Both the position numbers and the translations under genes were made by a program. The notes under the pieces are model-generated. The model was not told the DNA's origin, ran no database searches, and saw nothing but the letters and a program-made list of their open reading frames with translations. Of a stretch of DNA of 64,000 bases, positions 42,735 to 51,771 are shown piece by piece. This DNA comes from Hypericibacter terrae (GTDB lineage Bacteria; Pseudomonadota; Alphaproteobacteria; Dongiales; Dongiaceae), in NCBI RefSeq assembly GCF_008728855.1, contig NZ_CP042906.1, forward strand, positions 5,175,001 through 5,239,000. The letters are read 5' to 3'. Numbering within the stretch: position 1 is the first letter of the stretch; each line of letters starts with the position of its first letter.

Positions 42735-43987
42735 ACGCGAAGGTCTCACCACCGCGGCGATTGTTGATCTTCGACGACGATCCCGCCATCGGCCAGACCT
42801 TCGCCGCGATCGCGGAGACCGTGAACTTCGCATCCCATTCGGCGACACACTCCGAGGATTTCTTTCGGATTCTCAAGGAGTGGAATCCAACCCATATTGC
42901 ACTGGATCTTGTCATGCCGGGTGTCGACGGCATCGAGGCGCTGGGTTTGCTGGGCGACCTGAAATGCCGGGCCGAAATCATCATCACGAGCGGCATGGGG
43001 AGCCGGGTTCTCGACGCGGCCCGGCGCGCGGCCGCCGAACATGGGCTGTCCGTCGCAGGCGTCATAGCGAAACCCTTCCCCGCCGCGGAGCTTCGTGCGC
43101 TGCTGACGAAGACGCCTGTCGTGGTGCCAGCGGTCGGCCCCGCTCGCATACCCGTGCCGCAAGACGATCTCGGCGAATTCACCGAAGAAGAGCTGGCAGG
43201 AGCGCTCGATCGGCGCGAGTTGCGCGTCTTCTACCAACCTATCATAGAGTGCGCCGCCGGCGCGCTCGCTGGGTTCGAGGCGCTGGCTCGTTGGACTCGG
43301 GCCAATGGCCAGGCTGTCTCGCCCGATGTCTTCATCCCATTCGCCGAGAGTACGGGATTGATCGACCGCCTGAGCGATCAGGTCGTGAGCCAGGCGATGG
43401 CCTGGCTCACGGGCGCGTTTCCCGATACCGCGCTGCTCCTGTCCCTCAATCTCTCGGCCCGGTCCCTGAGCGACGAGACGCTGGCCGACCGCATCGCCCA
43501 GGCCTGCCGGCAGCATGCGATCGCTCCCGCCCGTATCATCCTGGAGATCACCGAGACCAGCGCGATGAGCCACTCGATCACGACGCTGGACCTTGTGACG
43601 CGTTTTCGGATCAAGGGATTCCAGCTCTCGATCGACGATTTCGGCGTCGGCTACTCCTCGCTGGTCCAACTGGCGCGATTGCCATTCTCCGAGTTGAAGA
43701 TCGACAAGACGTTCGTGATCTCCGCACAGAAGTCGAAAGAATCCCGCAGCATCGTCAAAGCGATCGTCAGCCTGGCCCACAGCCTCGAGCTGCGCGTGAC
43801 CGCCGAAGGCGTAGAGGACGAATGGACGCTCGGATTCCTCAAGGAGCTGCACTGCGATTTCGCCCAGGGCTTCCACATCAGCCGCCCCATGGAGGGCGGT
43901 GCAGCGGAGAAGTGGGTCCGGGAACGGATTTTGCCTGACCGGTACGGATCCGGCATCGACAGAGCGGACCCGATCCTCAAAACATAG
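42731..43987 (+). CDS. REC-EAL protein, cyclic-di-GMP phosphodiesterase
   Basis: The protein has 418 residues. A receiver domain covers about 10-125 with phospho-acceptor Asp in IALDLVMPG and Lys in IAKPFP. The EAL domain (about 150-405) retains the catalytic set: EAL in GFEALARW, Asn in LSLNLSARSL, Glu in ILEITETS, the DDFG loop IDDFGVGYSS, Lys in LKIDKTFV, Glu in TAEGVED and QGFHISRP at the end. It should hydrolyse cyclic-di-GMP to pGpG. It overlaps the kinase gene by four bases, so the operon links phosphorelay to second-messenger turnover. Confidence 0.93.
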
Positions 43988-44027
43988 ACTGCGCGGCGCC
44001 AGCGGGCCGGACCGTCCGGTCGCGCGG

Positions 44028-44891
44028 TCAGACCGCGCGCTTGTGCCGCTCGATGCAGGTCGAGAGAACCTTGTCCATCGGCTCGCGCCACCAGCGCTCG
44101 GAAAAGATCTCGATCTCGGCGGGGCCATCATAACCGGCCGTTTCCATCCAGCCGCGAATGAGCGGAATGTCGACGATGCCATCGCCCATCATGCCGCGAT
44201 CGGTCAGCAGATGGGTGGTCGGCACCAGCCAGTCGCAGACATGCAAGGCCATGAGCCGGGCCGTACCGGCGCGCGCGATCTGTACAGCGAGCTCGGGATC
44301 CCACCAGGTGTGATAGACATCGACGGCGACGCCGAGCCCGCGGTCGCCGGCCGGATCAAGGCGGTCGCAGAGATCGAGCGCCTGGCGCAGCGTGTTGATG
44401 CAGCTTCGATCCGCCGCCATCATCGGATGCAACGGCTCGATCGCCAGCGGCATCCCGGCCGCCTGGGCAAACTCGAGCAGATGCGCGATCTCCTCGGCGA
44501 CCATCTCGCGCGCGGCCGCGAAATCCTTGCTGGGCGCGCTGCCCGGCCGCGAGAATTGCGGCAAGCCGCCCGCCACCAGAACCAGACAGGGGGCGCCCAG
44601 TGTCACCGCCTCCTCGACCGCGCGGCGGTTGTCGTCGCGGGCCGACTGCCGGTGAGCCGGGTCCGCCACCATCATGCCGCCGCGGCAATAGCCGGAGAGC
44701 GCCAGCCCAGCATCGCGCAGAAGCTTCGCCGCGCGATCGACGCCAACCTGCTGGACCTGATGGCGCCAGGGGCAGACCGCCCTGACCTGGTGGCGCACAC
44801 AGGCCTCGAGGATCGTGGGCAGATCGCCCTGCCGGTCGAGCGTGATGGTGTTGATCGACATCCAGCGATGATCGCGCGAGAAATCCCTCAT
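44028..44891 (-). CDS. Sugar phosphate isomerase/epimerase family protein (TIM barrel)
   Basis: The protein has 287 residues of xylose-isomerase-like TIM-barrel type. Metal-site elements are visible: Glu in LAIEPLHPMM, Asp/His in VAVDVYHTWWDPE, His in LMALHVCDW and Glu in AEIEIFSERWW. No sugar can be assigned. It overlaps the shikimate-dehydrogenase-like gene by four bases and probably belongs to its operon, directed from the LacI operator. Confidence 0.87.
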   Translation of the reverse strand: MRDFSRDHRWMSINTITLDRQGDLPTILEACVRHQVRAVCPWRHQVQQVGVDRAAKLLRDAGLALSGYCRGGMMVADPAHRQSARDDNRRAVEEAVTLGAPCLVLVAGGLPQFSRPGSAPSKDFAAAREMVAEEIAHLLEFAQAAGMPLAIEPLHPMMAADRSCINTLRQALDLCDRLDPAGDRGLGVAVDVYHTWWDPELAVQIARAGTARLMALHVCDWLVPTTHLLTDRGMMGDGIVDIPLIRGWMETAGYDGPAEIEIFSERWWREPMDKVLSTCIERHKRAV

Positions 44892-45724
44892 GGCCGGGCG
44901 CTCCGCTGCAGGGCCCGCGCCGCGGCGGTCTCGCTGGAGGCGGCCGTCGTCAGGAACCGCCGGAACAGCTCAACCTGCCCCTGCACCATGGCGGTGCCGC
45001 CGACGAAAAGCTTGCCGAGCTTGCGCGCGTCGCGCTGCAGGCGGGAGGGCGAATCCCCGATCACGATATCCACCACCGTCTCGCCGCGCGCGACGATCTC
45101 GGGCCGAAAGGGCGACGGGTCTCCGGCCTGCATTCCCAGTGTCGTCGCATTCACCAGGATCTGGTAGTCCCGATTCGCCGTAGCACCGGCGCTCAAGGCG
45201 CAACCGCGCGCGACCCGGCGCAGCCGAAGCAGGAAATCCGCGGCCTTGCCCGGCTCGCCATCCTCGATCGCGAGGGAGGCGGCTCCGGCCGCCACGATCC
45301 GCGCCGCGATCGCCTTGCCAGCGCCGCCGCACCCGGCAAGCCGCACATGCTTGCCGGCCAGAGCCACGCCCGCCCCCGCCAGCGCCGACTCGAATCCCAT
45401 GCCGTCGAAATTGGCGCCGATCCAGGAACCCCCGTCGAAACGCACGCAATTGGCGCTGCCGACCAGCGCCACCAGGGCCGTGCGGCGGTCGAGATGATCG
45501 CAGATCGCGGTCTTGAGCGGCGTCGTCACCACCAGTCCGATGACGCCGCGATCCTTCCGCAGCACCCGAAGATGATCGCCGAGCGCCGCTGGGCCCAGTC
45601 GTTTCTTGACGACGCGCAGCGCCTCGCCGTCGCGCTGGAAGAGGCCGTTGAGCAGGTCGGGCGTGCGGACATGGGCGATCGGCGTTCCGATCATCTCGAT
45701 GCGCCGGCCGCCCGATGTCCCCAT
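44888..45724 (-). CDS. Shikimate dehydrogenase-family protein
   Basis: The protein has 278 residues. The N-terminal substrate domain includes IAHVRTPDLLN (compare SKSP in true AroE) and VTTPLKTA with the catalytic Lys. The nucleotide motif LAGCGGAGKAIA lies near residue 128. True AroE usually shows a Ser-rich SKSPxxHN motif; here it reads RTPDLLN, so a related catabolic dehydrogenase (quinate or other) is more likely. It lies 13 bases after the PmoA-family gene and overlaps the isomerase gene by four bases. Confidence 0.85.
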   Translation of the reverse strand: MGTSGGRRIEMIGTPIAHVRTPDLLNGLFQRDGEALRVVKKRLGPAALGDHLRVLRKDRGVIGLVVTTPLKTAICDHLDRRTALVALVGSANCVRFDGGSWIGANFDGMGFESALAGAGVALAGKHVRLAGCGGAGKAIAARIVAAGAASLAIEDGEPGKAADFLLRLRRVARGCALSAGATANRDYQILVNATTLGMQAGDPSPFRPEIVARGETVVDIVIGDSPSRLQRDARKLGKLFVGGTAMVQGQVELFRRFLTTAASSETAAARALQRSARP

Positions 45725-45737
45725 GCCGGCGGCCGGG

Positions 45738-46664
45738 TCAGCTCAAGCTGGCGAGATAGCTCGCGTAATGCGCGGCGATCGCATCGGCGGCCAGATCGCC
45801 GTCATGCAGGATCACGCGATAGCGCAGCGCCATCGTCTCGCCCTGCCTGATGTCGCGCTTCTCGAGGCGGAAGGGCCCGACCGTGACGACGCCCCAGTCG
45901 GAGACGAACCAATAGGGATCGCGGTGATCGCGCGGATCGGGGAAGAGCGCCAGGCCTGCCCAATGTCCGCCGCCGACCGGGCCGTTGTAATGCACCCAGC
46001 GCGCGCCGCTGCCGCTGACCGCCTCGCCGCCGCTGTGACCGCGATCGTCCCGCACCCGGCCGCCGGAGGTGACGGCGATCGATTCGGCAACCCGCAGATT
46101 GAAATAGGCATGGCGCGTCGGCCCGAGCGACAGATCCCACTCCGCCGCTGAGAGCCGCGATTCGACATCGATCACGTAGGCGCCCTCGATCGTCTTGAGA
46201 TCGAGCAGCCGCTGCTCGCGTGCCGCCAGCCGCCCCTCGAGCGCCGCCCATTCCACCGGCCCGCGCCATTCCATGGTCTGGGTGATGCGATAGCCGCCGC
46301 CCGGCGTCTCCTCCCCGCTGGCATTGGTCTGCAGAATCCGCCCCGGAGCACGCCCCTGGAAGGTCTCGTCGACGTAGAAGTTGTAGGTGTACTGCTCCTT
46401 CCGGCCAGCCGCCGCCGGCATCCAGCAATCGACATGGTCCGAGGCGATCCAGAAGGAATTGTGATGCGGATGATCGGCCGGGCATTCCGAGGTGACCGCG
46501 AAGCCCAGCGGCGTATAGACGGGAAAGAGATAGGGACGATGGCGGCCCTGCGTCAGGCTGAAGACCGGCTGGGACCCGCGCCGCAGCGTGCGCCGCTCGG
46601 TCTTGGCCCAGGCGCCCTTGGGCAACGCGATCGGGTCGTCAGCGAGGATGAATCGATCGGCCAT
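45738..46664 (-). CDS. PmoA-family protein (DUF6807)
   Basis: The protein has 308 residues from the ATG at 46664, which has GGAGAG upstream; the frame to 46754 lacks a ribosome site. The features are TPLGFAVTSECPADHPHHNSFWIA near the N-terminus, EWRGPVEW in the middle and DHRDPYWFVSDWG toward the end, typical of the family. Its role is unknown, often in sugar or methane-linked loci. It is the first gene of the minus-strand operon after the operator at 46710. Confidence 0.85.
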   Translation of the reverse strand: MADRFILADDPIALPKGAWAKTERRTLRRGSQPVFSLTQGRHRPYLFPVYTPLGFAVTSECPADHPHHNSFWIASDHVDCWMPAAAGRKEQYTYNFYVDETFQGRAPGRILQTNASGEETPGGGYRITQTMEWRGPVEWAALEGRLAAREQRLLDLKTIEGAYVIDVESRLSAAEWDLSLGPTRHAYFNLRVAESIAVTSGGRVRDDRGHSGGEAVSGSGARWVHYNGPVGGGHWAGLALFPDPRDHRDPYWFVSDWGVVTVGPFRLEKRDIRQGETMALRYRVILHDGDLAADAIAAHYASYLASLS

Positions 46665-46709
46665 TCCGTTCTCTCCGATGGGCTTGCCTATCATGCCGCG
46701 GGCGGGCCC

Positions 46710-46723
46710 TGCAATCGATTGCT
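46710..46723. promoter_or_regulatory. LacI-type operator before the PmoA-family gene
   Basis: The 12-base palindrome GCAATCGATTGC at 46711-46722 sits 47 bases upstream of the ATG at 46664 and directly after the LacI stop. The same palindrome occurs at 47921-47932. Confidence 0.75.
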
Positions 46724-47859
46724 CAAACGGCCTTGCGGCGCCTTCCGCCGCCATTGCCCTTGCGGCTTCGCATCGGGCCTTTCCTGGCCGCCGGCGCGTC
46801 GCGCGCGGAGCGCATCGCGCGCGGCGGCGCCGTCGATTGGCGCAGGATCAGGCTGGTATCGAGCGGGTAATGCGCGGCATGCGGCTTGCCGTCGAGCTGC
46901 GCCATCAGATAGTCCGCCGCACGCTTGCCCATCTCGGCGGCCGGAACCCGGACGGTGGTGAGCGCCGGCCGCAGATGCGCCGCGAAATCCAGATCGTCGA
47001 AGCCGGCGATCGAGAGCTGGCGCGGGATCTCGATCCCGCGCTCGTCGCATTCGACGACCGCGCCGAAGGCCAGCACGTCGCTGCCGCAGATCACCGCCGT
47101 CGGTTTCGGCGTGCCCTCGAGAAGTCGGCGCAAGCCGCCGCGCCCGCCTTCGATGCTGTAGGGCTCCTCGACGATGGCGGTTTCGGGGACCTCGACGCCA
47201 TGGGCCGCCAGCGTCTCGACCACGCCGTCGATCCGGTCCTTGACGCGGTCGTTGTTCTTGCGGAAGCCGACGATCAGGCCGAACTGCCGGTGACCCAGCT
47301 CATAGAGATATTGCGCAATTTGTGCCGATGCGGCGCGGTTATCGAAACCAACCGAGGATTGGGCGCTCTTCGGCCGGTAGGTGTAGGTGTTGATGAAGGG
47401 GATCTGCTTGACGGCCAGGAGAGTCATGAGCTCCGGCGCATGGGTATGGCCGACCAGCACCAGCCCTTCCGCGCCCCGCTCCACCAGCAGCCGGGCCTGG
47501 CGCCATTCGCGCTCGACCTCGAAATTCGAGGTCGTGACCAACAGCGAATAGCCGTTCTCGCCGGCGGCGTTCTGCAGGGTCTCGACCAGGCGCGCATAGA
47601 TCGCGTGATCCAGCGTCGGGATGACGGCGCCGATGGTGCGCGTGCGGCGCGTGCGCAGGGCGCCGGCCGCGTTGTTGCGCAGATAGCCCAGCTCCGCGAT
47701 CGCCGCATGGATGCGCGCCCGCACCTCCTCGTTCACCACCGCGGGCATGGTGAGGGCGCGCGACACGGTCGAGGTCGAGCAGCCGACGCGCCGCGCCACA
47801 TCGCTGAGGCGGATCGCGCCCGGATCCGATTTCTGTCCGCGTTTCCGGGGTTTGGCCAT
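46723..47859 (-). CDS. LacI-family transcriptional regulator
   Basis: The repressor has 378 residues. The LacI helix-turn-helix (about 17-65) reads RLSDVARRVGCSTSTVSRALTMP. The periplasmic-binding-like domain (about 75-345) has TRTIGAVIPTLDHAIYARLVETL and GFDDLDFAAHLRPALTTVR. A basic tail of about 30 residues ends the protein. Candidate operators lie at 46710 and 47920, flanking the gene, so it probably represses both catabolic operons and possibly itself. Confidence 0.92.
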   Translation of the reverse strand: MAKPRKRGQKSDPGAIRLSDVARRVGCSTSTVSRALTMPAVVNEEVRARIHAAIAELGYLRNNAAGALRTRRTRTIGAVIPTLDHAIYARLVETLQNAAGENGYSLLVTTSNFEVEREWRQARLLVERGAEGLVLVGHTHAPELMTLLAVKQIPFINTYTYRPKSAQSSVGFDNRAASAQIAQYLYELGHRQFGLIVGFRKNNDRVKDRIDGVVETLAAHGVEVPETAIVEEPYSIEGGRGGLRRLLEGTPKPTAVICGSDVLAFGAVVECDERGIEIPRQLSIAGFDDLDFAAHLRPALTTVRVPAAEMGKRAADYLMAQLDGKPHAAHYPLDTSLILRQSTAPPRAMRSARDAPAARKGPMRSRKGNGGGRRRKAV

Positions 47860-47919
47860 GCCCTTGCTTAGCCATCGCCGCCTCGCCCCGTCAAGCTTGA
47901 CAGCGCGTCCGGCTTTCTA

Positions 47920-47933
47920 TGCAATCGATTGCA
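47920..47933. promoter_or_regulatory. LacI-type operator between lacI and the SDR operon
   Basis: TGCAATCGATTGCA is a perfect 14-base palindrome, 38 bases before the SDR start and 60 bases from the LacI start. Confidence 0.8.
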
Positions 47934-47971
47934 GAAATCCCGCCTCCGGGCCCTGAACCGGGTGGATCGCC

Positions 47972-48742
47972 TTGAACGAGCGCAGAGTGGCCTTCATCAC
48001 CGGCTCGCGGCGCGGCATCGGCCGGGCCGCGGCCTTCGCGCTGGCGGAAGCCGGATTCGACATCGTCATCAACGATCTGGAGCGCGATGCCGACGCCGAG
48101 ACCACCCTGCGCGGGCTGGCCGACCGGGGCGTGCGGTCGCGCTTCCTCCTGGGCGATATCACCGAGATCGAATTCCATGGCCGGCTGCTCGACGAGATCG
48201 ATCGCGAGTTCGGGCGGCTCGATTGCCTGGTCAACAATGCCGGGATGATCGCGCAGCGCCGCGGCGACATCCTCGAGACCAGCCCGGAAGAGCTCGACAG
48301 CCTCTGGCAGATCAATTTGCGCGGCACCTTCTTCCTGACCCAGGCGGTCGCGCGGCGCATGATCGCCGAGAGCCCCGACCGTCCCGGCCGCTCGATCGTC
48401 ACCATCACCTCGGCCAACGCGCTGATGGTGTCGCCGGAGAAGGCGGCCTATTGCATCTCCAAATCGGCCGCCTCCATGGCCGCTCAGCTCTTCGCCGTCA
48501 GGCTGGCCGAGCATGGGATCCCGGTCTTCGAGATCCGTCCGGGCCTGATCACCACCCAGATGTCGGGGCCGGTACGCGAGCGCTACAGCAAGATGATGGG
48601 GGAAGGGCTGACCCCCATCCGGCGCTGGGGCAGGACCGAGGAGGTCGGCAAGGCGGTCGCAAGCCTCGCCACCGGTGCGTTGCCCTACAGCATCGGCCAG
48701 GTGATCAATATCGATGGCGGATTGCTGACTTTCCGTCTCTGA
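47972..48742 (+). CDS. Short-chain dehydrogenase/reductase
   Basis: The enzyme has 256 residues. The Rossmann motif is TGSRRGIGRA at 10-19, NNAGM near 89, Ser in ITSAN and the catalytic YxxxK in YCISKSA near 163, so the active site is intact. It prefers NAD(H) or NADP(H) with no residue that decides clearly. The start is TTG at 47972, behind GGGTGGA. It is the first gene of the LacI-controlled plus-strand operon. Confidence 0.88.
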   Translation: MNERRVAFITGSRRGIGRAAAFALAEAGFDIVINDLERDADAETTLRGLADRGVRSRFLLGDITEIEFHGRLLDEIDREFGRLDCLVNNAGMIAQRRGDILETSPEELDSLWQINLRGTFFLTQAVARRMIAESPDRPGRSIVTITSANALMVSPEKAAYCISKSAASMAAQLFAVRLAEHGIPVFEIRPGLITTQMSGPVRERYSKMMGEGLTPIRRWGRTEEVGKAVASLATGALPYSIGQVINIDGGLLTFRL

Positions 48743-48788
48743 TCCGAGGATTCGACGCCGAGATGAGCAGACCCAAGGAAGCGGAATC

Positions 48789-49652
48789 GTGAAGCTGGCG
48801 AGCTATATCCATGCAGGACGTCCCTCCTGGGGCGTCGTGGTCGATGGCGGAATCGTCGACATGGCCCGGCGATTCCCCGAGCTGCCGAGCTTGCGCAGCG
48901 CGCTCGCCGCGGCCGCGCAAACCCGGATCGCCGCGGCGGCCCGCGGCGCGAAGCCGGACGTCGCGCTCGACGCGGTGACCCTGCTGCCGCCCATCCCCGA
49001 TCCGGAGAAGGTCATCTGCTTCGGCAATAATTACCGCGAGCATGTGCTGGAAGCAGGCCTGAAGATCCCCGAATACCCCTCGCTCTTCGTGCGGCTCGCC
49101 AACACCCTGGTGGGACATGGCGGCGCCATCGTCGTGCCGCGCGTCTCGTCGGAGCTCGATTACGAGACCGAGCTCGCCCTCGTCATGGGCCGCGCCGGGC
49201 GCCATGTGCCGGCGGCCAAGGCCTTCGACTACATCGCCGGCTATACCTGTTTCCACGACGCCTCGGTGCGCGACTTCCAGCTCAAGCATTCGCTCGATGC
49301 CGGCAAGAACTTCATCGGGACCGGCCCCTGCGGCCCCTGGATCGTGACCGCCGACGAGATCCCGGAGCCGGGTAGGCTCAATCTCCGCACCCGGCTCAAC
49401 GGCGTCGAGCTGCAGAACGGCAATACCAGCGAGCTCATCTTCGATATCCCGGCGATCGTCGCCTATATCTCCTCCTTCACGCCGCTTAGTCCCGGCGACA
49501 TCATCGCCACCGGCACCCCCAGCGGCGTCGGCTTCACGCGGAAGCCGCCGATCTGGCTCAAGCCGGGCGACATGGTCGAGATCGAGGTCGAGCGCATCGG
49601 CGTCCTGCGCAATCCGGTGCGCGCCGAAACCGATGCCGACGGCGCGAGCTAG
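48789..49652 (+). CDS. Fumarylacetoacetate hydrolase-family protein
   Basis: The protein has 287 residues. The FAH fold shows VICFGNNYREHVLEAG, the metal-binding Glu pair in ELDYETELALVMG, Asp in TCFHDASVRDFQ, LDAGKNFIGTGPCGPW and ATGTPSGVGF. Members hydrolyse or decarboxylate 3-oxo acids, often after ring cleavage. The start is GTG at 48789. Ten bases separate it from HyuA. It may process the product of the SDR. Confidence 0.9.
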   Translation: MKLASYIHAGRPSWGVVVDGGIVDMARRFPELPSLRSALAAAAQTRIAAAARGAKPDVALDAVTLLPPIPDPEKVICFGNNYREHVLEAGLKIPEYPSLFVRLANTLVGHGGAIVVPRVSSELDYETELALVMGRAGRHVPAAKAFDYIAGYTCFHDASVRDFQLKHSLDAGKNFIGTGPCGPWIVTADEIPEPGRLNLRTRLNGVELQNGNTSELIFDIPAIVAYISSFTPLSPGDIIATGTPSGVGFTRKPPIWLKPGDMVEIEVERIGVLRNPVRAETDADGAS

Positions 49653-49662
49653 AAGACCGGCC

Positions 49663-51771
49663 ATGTATCTGGGCGTCGATATCGGCGGCACCTTCACCGA
49701 CCTCGTCATGATGGACGAGGCGGGCAGCCTCAGCACGGCCAAGGCGCTGAGCACGCCGGGCGAGCTCGAGACCGGCGTGCTGAACGCCGTTTCGCTGGCG
49801 GCCCAGAGCCGGTCGATGTCGGTCGGGGAGCTGCTCTCGCAGGTCAGGATCTTCGGCCATGGCACAACCCAGGCCACCAACGCGCTGATCGAGCGGACGG
49901 GGGCCCGCACCGGCCTCATCACCACCCGCGGCTTCATCGACACGATCGGACTGCAGCGCCTGCTCGGATTCTCCGCCGGCGTTCCCGTGGACCAGCTCGG
50001 CTGGTACAGCCGCCGGCGCTATCCAGACCCGATCGTGCCGATCGCGCTGCGCCGCGAGGTGCCCGAGCGCGTCGATCACGCGGGCCGCATCTTGCTCGCG
50101 CTCGACCGCGGCGCGGCACGCGCGGCCGTCGAGGAGCTGATCGAGGCCGGCGTCGAGACTTTTGCTGTCGCCCTGCTCTGGGCCTTCCGCAATCCCGCCC
50201 ATGAGCAGGCCATCGGTGAGATGATCCGGGAGCTGCATCCGAAGGCCTATGTGAGCCTCTCCTCCGAGGTCTCGCCCATCATCGGCGAATATGAGCGGAC
50301 CGCGACCGCGGCGCTCAATAGCTACCTCGCGCTCAAGGTCGTGTCCTATCTCGACCGGGTCGAGACGGTGCTGCGCGACAACGGCTTCCGCGGCAAGTTC
50401 TACATCCTCAACAGTGCCGGCGGCGTCATGCCGGCGCCGGAGGCGGCACGCAAGCCTGTTCTCCTCGTCGCTAGCGGCCCTGCCGGCGGCGTGCTGGGAT
50501 CGCTGCAGCTCGCCAAGGCCCTGGGCCATCGCAACGTCATCACCACCGACATGGGCGGCACCAGCTTCGACGTCTCGCTCATCGTCGACGGCAAACCGCT
50601 GGTCTCCGCCAGTCACGAGGCCGGCGGCTATCACCTGAACACGCCGATGATCGACATCCTGGCCGTGGGGGCCGGCGGCGGCTCGATCGCGCGGGTGGAG
50701 GACGGGTTGCTGCGCGTCGGCCCCGAGAGTGCGGGTGCCAGGCCCGGCCCCGTCTGCTATGGCCGCGGCGGCACGTTAGCGACCGTCACCGACGCGGATG
50801 TCGTGCTCGGCATCATCTCGCCCGACAATTTCCTCGGCGGTCGCATGAAGCTCGACCTCGAGGCGGCGCGCGAGGCGATCCGCACCCAGATCGCCGAACC
50901 GCTCGGCCTCGGCATCGAGGAGGCCGCCGCCGGCATCGTGCGGATCGTCAACGGCCATATGGCCGACACGCTGCGCGAGGTCACGATCGGGCGCGGCTTC
51001 GATCCGCGGGACTTCGTGATCTTCGCCTATGGCGGCGCCGGCCCCGCCCATTGCGCCGGCTACGGCGCCGAGCTCGGCGCCAGCCGCATCCTCATTCCCG
51101 CCACCAGCATGGCGCATTCGGCCTATGGCGCGCTCGCCTCGGACGTCCATCATTCGAGCGAGCGCTCGCAGCTCATGCGGGGCGGCGGCAGCGGCAGAAA
51201 GCCCTGGGAAGGAATCGATGTCGAGCGGGTCGCCGAGATCTTCGCCGACCTCGAGGCGCGCTGCATCGCCGGCATGGAGCGCACCGGCATCGCGCGCGAA
51301 CATGCGAGCGTGGTACGCACCGTCGATATACGCTATCGCCGCCAGACCCACGACCTGATCGTGAATTTCCCCGACGGACCGGTCGACGCCGCCGCCGTCC
51401 GCAGGGCGGTCGAGCGCTTCGAGGACGATTATGAAGGGCTCTATGGCAAGGGTTCCGGCTTCAGCGACGCCGGCATCGAGCTCAGCACCTTCCGCATGCA
51501 GGCGACCGGACATAACATGGCACCGGCGCCGCAATGGGTGGGGGCGCGCCATGCACCGGCGCCCGGCTCGCGCCAGGTCTTTGAGCCCAGTGTCGGCACG
51601 AAGATCAAGGCGGCGGTCTGGCAGTGGCTCGATCTGCCGGTCGGCCACCGGATCGACGGACCGGCGGTGATCGAGCATCCCGAGACCACGGTCTATGTCG
51701 GCGTCCGGCAGACGGCGCTGATCGATTCGACCGGCAATCTCTCCATCGATCTGGCGGAGGCGCAGCAATGA
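49663..51771 (+). CDS. hyuA: Hydantoinase/oxoprolinase subunit A (HyuA family)
   Basis: The protein has 702 residues from the ATG at 49663. The phosphate-binding opening YLGVDIGGTFTDLVMMD, the mid-part TDMGGTSFDVSLIVDG and FGHGTTQATNALIERTG are the typical actin-like ATPase motifs of the family. It uses ATP with HyuB to open lactam/hydantoin rings or, in acetone carboxylase-like versions, to carboxylate ketones. It overlaps HyuB by four bases (ATGA). The HyuB tail favours the carboxylase-like reading. Confidence 0.9.
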   Translation: MYLGVDIGGTFTDLVMMDEAGSLSTAKALSTPGELETGVLNAVSLAAQSRSMSVGELLSQVRIFGHGTTQATNALIERTGARTGLITTRGFIDTIGLQRLLGFSAGVPVDQLGWYSRRRYPDPIVPIALRREVPERVDHAGRILLALDRGAARAAVEELIEAGVETFAVALLWAFRNPAHEQAIGEMIRELHPKAYVSLSSEVSPIIGEYERTATAALNSYLALKVVSYLDRVETVLRDNGFRGKFYILNSAGGVMPAPEAARKPVLLVASGPAGGVLGSLQLAKALGHRNVITTDMGGTSFDVSLIVDGKPLVSASHEAGGYHLNTPMIDILAVGAGGGSIARVEDGLLRVGPESAGARPGPVCYGRGGTLATVTDADVVLGIISPDNFLGGRMKLDLEAAREAIRTQIAEPLGLGIEEAAAGIVRIVNGHMADTLREVTIGRGFDPRDFVIFAYGGAGPAHCAGYGAELGASRILIPATSMAHSAYGALASDVHHSSERSQLMRGGGSGRKPWEGIDVERVAEIFADLEARCIAGMERTGIAREHASVVRTVDIRYRRQTHDLIVNFPDGPVDAAAVRRAVERFEDDYEGLYGKGSGFSDAGIELSTFRMQATGHNMAPAPQWVGARHAPAPGSRQVFEPSVGTKIKAAVWQWLDLPVGHRIDGPAVIEHPETTVYVGVRQTALIDSTGNLSIDLAEAQQ

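Noticed and set aside
44021-44039. Palindrome CGCGCGGTC-A-GACCGCGCG as a terminator
   Set aside because: It overlaps the last codons and the stop of the TIM-barrel gene, has a one-base centre and lacks a T-run, so it may only be coding sequence.
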